Source of the DNA: Lachnospiraceae bacterium
Lineage (GTDB): Bacteria; Bacillota; Clostridia; Lachnospirales; Lachnospiraceae
DNA: 37,295 nt
Assembly (NCBI GenBank): GCA_009911035.1
Contig: QXWO01000055.1
Location: forward strand, 1-37,295
Direction: 5' to 3'
The notes below the pieces were generated by a model. It worked only from the letters and a program-made list of their open reading frames with translations. It was not told the origin of the DNA and did no database searches. The position numbers and the translations under genes are program-made. Of the stretch, positions 33,323 through 37,295 are shown piece after piece (within the stretch, counting starts at the first letter, position 1; every line of letters starts with the position of its first letter).

Positions 33323-33496
33323 CTATGGCTTCATCCTATACCTCCTGCTGTTAAATATATCCCATATTTCTTCCCTGGTGATCTCACCACGCTTTTCCTT
33401 TTCCAGCAGTTCCTTCATTTCCGGCGTGGGTTCAAGACCGTCTATTTTTATTTCGCCAATATCGTAAACTCTTCTTTCCTTTTCCATATCTGCCAT
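33323..33496 (-). CDS. VbhA-antitoxin-like small protein
   Basis: A 57-aa gene missed by longer-ORF searches. ATG 33496 has AAGGGGA 9 nt upstream; the stop is TAG at 33325-33323. The protein reads YDIGEIKIDGLEPTPEMKEL, then KRGEITREEIWDIFNSRRY. This is the VbhA pattern (EGLEPS-x-E...GEIT.EE), the small antitoxin that inhibits class I Fic proteins. The inhibitory motif SxxxE(G/N) is changed to E15-IKI-D19-G20, so Fic inhibition may be weak or absent. No fic toxin gene is next to it. It lies between prgI and virB4; similar small proteins occur in ICEs. Confidence 0.75.
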   Translation of the reverse strand: MADMEKERRVYDIGEIKIDGLEPTPEMKELLEKEKRGEITREEIWDIFNSRRYRMKP

Positions 33497-33573
33497 ATAC
33501 GCTTTTCCCCTTTCAAGTTTCCTGCTGCAAGCATATCATATTTTCCCTGTTTATTCTACGGTGAAATATTGAT

Positions 33574-34011
33574 TTATGCTTTCTTTTTAAATAAGCATCT
33601 TACCCTGCTTTTCACTTTCCCCTTCCGCATCCGTTTCCGTTCCTCCTTCGCTTTTCTTGCTGCCGCCCTCTTTTCTGCTTCCTCCTTTGCCTTTATCTCC
33701 GACACCATTTCCCTGTAGCCGCCGGATTGAAACACAAGTGCCTTATTCCTGAAAATGCTCCGCATATACCGGGTGAACACTTCCCGGAATCCCATGCCAT
33801 TGTAGGAATAGAATCCGCATAATGCAATAGGGGCAACTATGGGAACTGCCACGTAACAGCTAAAGGTCAGCCCGATCTTTTCATACAATAGGAATACTAT
33901 GATGCATCCACTGCCAAGGGCAAGGATGGAATAGGCAAGCTGCTTTGCGCTCAGCCCCATTGCCACGCTCTCCTGATATTTTTCAATGTCTTTGTTTATC
34001 TCAATAATCAT
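33574..34011 (-). CDS. PrgI-family conjugation membrane protein
   Basis: A 145-aa protein with an N-terminal EINKDIEKYQESVAMGLSAK followed by two membrane helices (LAYSILALGSGCIIVFLLY and CYVAVPIVAPIALCGF) and a highly basic C-terminal tail (KRMRKGKVKSRV). This matches PrgI proteins of Firmicutes conjugation systems, which resemble VirB3 and always lie next to virB4. GGAG precedes ATG 34011. It follows the VirB6-like gene in the transcript. Confidence 0.92.
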   Translation of the reverse strand: MIIEINKDIEKYQESVAMGLSAKQLAYSILALGSGCIIVFLLYEKIGLTFSCYVAVPIVAPIALCGFYSYNGMGFREVFTRYMRSIFRNKALVFQSGGYREMVSEIKAKEEAEKRAAARKAKEERKRMRKGKVKSRVRCLFKKKA

Positions 34012-34130
34012 TTTTTCTCCTTCCTGCCGGGATGCGGCTGTCTTCCTTTTTGTTTACCGCTCCCCGGTCTCTATGTTTTCAGCTTCCCATATGGCAGAGA
34101 TTTATCCCTGCCATATTTCTTACTTCCCGG

Positions 34131-34973
34131 TTACAATCCCAATGCCCTGCCTGTCAGTGACTGTGCGCCTTTACATGCCCCGACTGTCAGGGCTATGGTA
34201 AAGGTGATTTCACACAGATATATAAGCACCTGCGCCCAATCCGCATAGCCCCCTGTAAAGGACGGAAGCCCTGCGCTGATAAATGCATTGCAGATAAGAA
34301 TAGCAAGCGCCATAGTGACTGCCTCCATCACAACGGATAAGAAATACTTGAAATATCTGACACATGTAGCGCTCACCGTCCGGTTTCCTGCAAGGGTGGA
34401 AAAGGCGATCGCCGCAAGCGGCACGATCACCATTATTTTCAGGAACCGGAAATATACAGTGTAGATAATGAAAAATCCGCATACCAGTATGATAAGCGAC
34501 AGGATCACTGACAGGATCAGGAACAGGAGGCTTGTTGCAAAGCCAAGGTTTTCTATGACCTCCGCTTCCCCTGCCCCGATCTGAGCCTGTGCCATGGTGG
34601 TATTCCCAAGGTGCCCCACCATAGCCCCGATGCTGCTGAAAAATGCCTTTAATATCGTCAAGTTGTTTGCCACAAGCCACTGCGCTATCCCAAGACGTAT
34701 CAGCATACGGAGCATTGCTTCCAAGCGGAACTCGCTTTTGATATCCACGCTCTCTGCACAGAAGCCTATCACGAAGAACAGCACCACAAGACCGCTCCCC
34801 ACTCCTACAAACAAAGGCTGCAGGTTCTCCACTACCGCCCATGGGCCGCCGCCCTTGAAAGAGACTGGCGACTGCCCCAGCAGGGAGAACACAAGGCTGA
34901 TCTGGTTATTCCAGAAGCCAAGCACCATTTCCAGCAGGGCAAGGATGTCATCCCCTAACTTAAAAATCTCCAT
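34131..34973 (-). CDS. VirB6-like conjugation channel protein
   Basis: A 280-aa polytopic membrane protein with about six hydrophobic helices, for example VGSGLVVLFFVIGFCAE, SLLFLILSVILSLIILVCGF and AVTMALAILICNAF. The order Maff2-like, polytopic protein, PrgI, VirB4 is the usual one in Tn1549-like Clostridial elements, in which this gene takes the VirB6/TrbL role in the inner-membrane pore. GGGAGG is upstream of ATG 34973. The next gene upstream in the transcript ends 14 nt before. Confidence 0.9.
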   Translation of the reverse strand: MEIFKLGDDILALLEMVLGFWNNQISLVFSLLGQSPVSFKGGGPWAVVENLQPLFVGVGSGLVVLFFVIGFCAESVDIKSEFRLEAMLRMLIRLGIAQWLVANNLTILKAFFSSIGAMVGHLGNTTMAQAQIGAGEAEVIENLGFATSLLFLILSVILSLIILVCGFFIIYTVYFRFLKIMVIVPLAAIAFSTLAGNRTVSATCVRYFKYFLSVVMEAVTMALAILICNAFISAGLPSFTGGYADWAQVLIYLCEITFTIALTVGACKGAQSLTGRALGL

Positions 34974-34987
34974 AAATACGCCTCCCT

Positions 34988-35332
34988 TTAAAATCCAAGG
35001 AAAGTCATCACTGCGGAGATGCCTGCCATGATAAGCCCTGCTACGATCCCCTTAAGGGCGGAATTCATGGAAGAGGAATCCTGCTGCTGGTATGCCTGTG
35101 CGAACTCCATCACGTTCTTTGCAAGGATGATCACGCCCACTGCGCCGATAATGGCAAGCACAAGCGTCTTTAAGTTGTTGATGGGGTTAAGGACTTCCGA
35201 TACACCGGATGCATGGACGGGCAGGGCATACATGGATGCAGCTGTGATGATACCTGCCGCCATGGGTACGATATGTTTCTTAAATCTGTTTTTCCTGCTG
35301 AATGTGGTTACGGTTATGTTTTCTCTTTTCAT
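34988..35332 (-). CDS. Maff2-type small membrane protein (VirB2-like)
   Basis: A 114-aa protein with a basic N-terminus, a signal-like hydrophobic segment (IVPMAAGIITAASMYALPV, possible cleavage at VHA-SG), and two membrane helices (LKTLVLAIIGAVGVIILA and GIVAGLIMAGISAVMTFLG) separated by a polar loop. This is the pattern of the Maff2 family next to virB6-like genes in ICEs; the pilin-like size and topology suggest a VirB2-type role, which is inference. AAAGGA precedes ATG 35332. Confidence 0.9.
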   Translation of the reverse strand: MKRENITVTTFSRKNRFKKHIVPMAAGIITAASMYALPVHASGVSEVLNPINNLKTLVLAIIGAVGVIILAKNVMEFAQAYQQQDSSSMNSALKGIVAGLIMAGISAVMTFLGF

Positions 35333-35502
35333 AATGGTTGAATCCTTTCTTTATACAATAATTATCTGATTATTGGCTGCTATGTTTTTAAAGTGTTACA
35401 TGGGCTGGCTATTGTATGCTATATTTTCATATACTGCTTTCTATTTTGGGCTGGCTTTCTTTCTATCAGAAAACCGGTAATTGCTTCTTTTATCTGTATC
35501 TT

Positions 35503-37295
35503 TTACTTTTCTGCTGGTACATTCCCAAGCCTTATCAGCTCTTCTGCGGTTATGGTGGTGATGATCACATTCCCATCTTCCCCTGCCTCTTTTTTCAGGC
35601 GTTCTGCTGTTTCTTTATCTATGATATCTATACCCTTTTTCCTTTCCGGGTGGTGGATATACCACTTCCCTTCCCCGTCACCGCTCCTTTTGAACATGGG
35701 ATGCTTAAAGGTATTGAACTTAAAATCTATCACCGGGTCACAGCCCCGGATCAGGACAATGCATTTTTTGTTATCCAGTTTCCTCACTTCATCGGGCGTC
35801 ATAAGTTCACGCCCAAGGACATCATAATTCCGGCTGGAACTGCCACGCTTTCCCAGGGTCTCCCCACTGCTGCGCTTGTCTATGGTGCTTTTCCCCAGCA
35901 ATTCACTGATATATTTATGGCTGGAACTCTCATTGCCGCCAAGATAGACAAGGGTGTCGGCGTTGCCAGGGATAGTCTCCCAACCGTCCTTAAAAAGTTC
36001 TTTGATCTGTGCGATATTCTGCACCACGATCACATTTGATATCTCCCTGCTCCGCATGGTGCTAAGGAAATTCAGGTAGGAATCAGGGAGCGGCGTATTG
36101 TAAAATTCATCCAGATACATGCTTACGTGGATAGGAAGCCTGCCGCCATACTTTGTGTCTGCCTGAAAATAAAGCTCCTGCATCAACTGTTCATAGAGCA
36201 TCCCTACCAAAAATGCGTAGGATTTATCGGAATCCGGCGTGACAATGAATAAAGCCGTTTTTGTCTTTTTATCACTGTTTTTCCCTGTGCCTAATTCCCC
36301 AAAATGCAGCTCATCTGTTTCTAACAGTTCCTTGATTGCTTCATTTTCAAGGAATGCAAGCCTTGCATTTACGCTGATGATGATGCTCTTTACCGTATTG
36401 TCCGCACCGTCCATGACTTTCCTGTACTGGCGCACCGCCGGGTGGCCTTCCCCTAAGGGGCTGCTCCTTGCAAGTAGCTCCATGCGGCGGTCAAGCCTGC
36501 TGGGTTCATCTTTTTCACGCTTTGCTTCTGCCAGAAGTTCTAACACCGATACTATGTTTTTCCTGCCCAGCGGCATCTCCATCCACACATAATAGAATAA
36601 TGCCTGTAGGAAAAGTTTTTCTGCGTTTTCCCAGAACGGGTCATTGCTGCTGCTCTTTTTCGGCGTGGTATTTTTTATCAGGTTTGTGATCAGTTTAAGC
36701 ACGTCCGTCTCTGTCCTTATGTAGGAAAAGGGATTGTATTTGTTGCTCTCTTTTGGGGTGATCAGGTTGAAAACCTTTATCTGATAACCGTTTGCCTTTA
36801 AATAATTTCCTGCGCTCCCAAGCAGTTCCCCTTTTGGGTCAGTGGCGGCAAAACTGCCCTGCATCTCCATGATGTTGCATTTGATGAGGAACATGCTCTT
36901 GCCTGCGCCGGAGCCGCCGATACAGAAGATGTTGTTGTTGCGCATGGTCTTTCTTGTATTCATGGAAAGGCGCAGGTTTTGTGAGAGGATTCGGTGGTAG
37001 CCGCCTTTATCCCCTAACTGCTTTGTAAGCATTGCCGCATCCGCCCACCTTGCCGAACCATGCTCCTTACCGAAACGGTAATTCTTCCGGTTTGTTTTCT
37101 GTACCATGATAGATAAAAATGCTGTGAAGAATACTGCTATCATGGTATAAGGGGTATATGCTGTCACTTTGATTTTTAGCGGATTCGCCATCTGCTCCTT
37201 AAGTGCCGGAACAAAAGTATACAGCGTCATGCCCGGATGGATGATGCTGCCAAGGAAAAACCCCAGATAGGTGCATCCGGCTATCACTGTTCCAT
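35503..37295 (-). CDS. virD4: VirD4-type coupling protein, 5' end cut by the window
   Basis: About 597 residues are visible; the frame remains open to the right edge, so the first part is missing. The protein brings the relaxase-DNA complex to the channel. Two membrane helices are partly visible (TYLGFFLGSI and YTMIAVFFTAFLSIMV), then YRFGKEHGSARWADAAML, Walker A in CIGGSGAGKSMFLIK, DPKGELL, and Walker B in VSMYLDEFYNTPL. The C-terminus has VIVVQNIAQIKELF and GNADTLVYLGGNE, typical of the VirD4/TraG family. A GTG at 37287 is in frame but is not likely the true start. It is the first visible transfer gene. Confidence 0.94.
   Translation of the reverse strand, partial: GTVIAGCTYLGFFLGSIIHPGMTLYTFVPALKEQMANPLKIKVTAYTPYTMIAVFFTAFLSIMVQKTNRKNYRFGKEHGSARWADAAMLTKQLGDKGGYHRILSQNLRLSMNTRKTMRNNNIFCIGGSGAGKSMFLIKCNIMEMQGSFAATDPKGELLGSAGNYLKANGYQIKVFNLITPKESNKYNPFSYIRTETDVLKLITNLIKNTTPKKSSSNDPFWENAEKLFLQALFYYVWMEMPLGRKNIVSVLELLAEAKREKDEPSRLDRRMELLARSSPLGEGHPAVRQYRKVMDGADNTVKSIIISVNARLAFLENEAIKELLETDELHFGELGTGKNSDKKTKTALFIVTPDSDKSYAFLVGMLYEQLMQELYFQADTKYGGRLPIHVSMYLDEFYNTPLPDSYLNFLSTMRSREISNVIVVQNIAQIKELFKDGWETIPGNADTLVYLGGNESSSHKYISELLGKSTIDKRSSGETLGKRGSSSRNYDVLGRELMTPDEVRKLDNKKCIVLIRGCDPVIDFKFNTFKHPMFKRSGDGEGKWYIHHPERKKGIDIIDKETAERLKKEAGEDGNVIITTITAEELIRLGNVPAEK

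Overview
The window looks like Firmicutes DNA, most likely from a gut Lachnospiraceae or related Clostridia. The evidence is the family content (large serine recombinase with TnpW-like partner, Maff2/PrgI/VirB4/VirD4 conjugation block, class B sortase, GPH symporter with GH1/GH2/GH3), strong AGGAGG-type ribosome sites and several TTG/GTG starts. No species can be named from sequence alone. Nearly every gene is on the minus strand; the clear exception is an AraC-type regulator at 24440-25630.

Region 1 (1-5750) is AT-rich accessory DNA. An IS66-family element runs off the left edge and ends at 656, where it interrupts a ParB-like (DGQHR) gene. After it come unknown genes, a probably frameshifted membrane protein gene, and a compact array of small toxin-antitoxin-like genes: DUF4160, a partner-like acidic protein, an orphan HicB, DUF2442, and a second DUF4160 that is broken by frameshifts. 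The region ends in the 3' half of a fic gene.

Region 2 (about 5750 to the right edge) is read as an integrative conjugative element (ICE). A 537-aa serine recombinase sits at its left end, directly against the truncated fic gene, so fic appears to be the integration target. Next are a 48-aa TnpW-like gene, a metallophosphoesterase, a class B sortase, and a 1298-aa surface protein with a beta-helix and about nine InlB-type repeats. Two XRE regulators follow, behind a strong terminator and a structured leader.

Region 3 (about 15.6-25.75 kb) is a sugar-use cargo island between two large hairpins. A GPH symporter gene, then GH3, GH1 and GH2 genes, form an operon in the order import then cytoplasmic glycoside hydrolysis. 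A divergent AraC regulator shares its promoter region, which carries a 9-bp inverted repeat. A membrane-anchored SGNH hydrolase lies downstream, separated by a MITE-like inverted-repeat segment.

Region 4 (26.1-37.3 kb) is the conjugation module, transcribed right to left: VirD4 coupling protein (cut by the right edge), Maff2-type small membrane protein, VirB6-like channel protein, PrgI, a VbhA-antitoxin-like 57-aa protein, a terminator, VirB4 ATPase, an unknown protein, an NlpC/P60 cell-wall hydrolase, a conserved ICE protein overlapped by a 95-aa gene, and a SpoVG-family protein. No relaxase, tRNA, rRNA or CRISPR array was seen.
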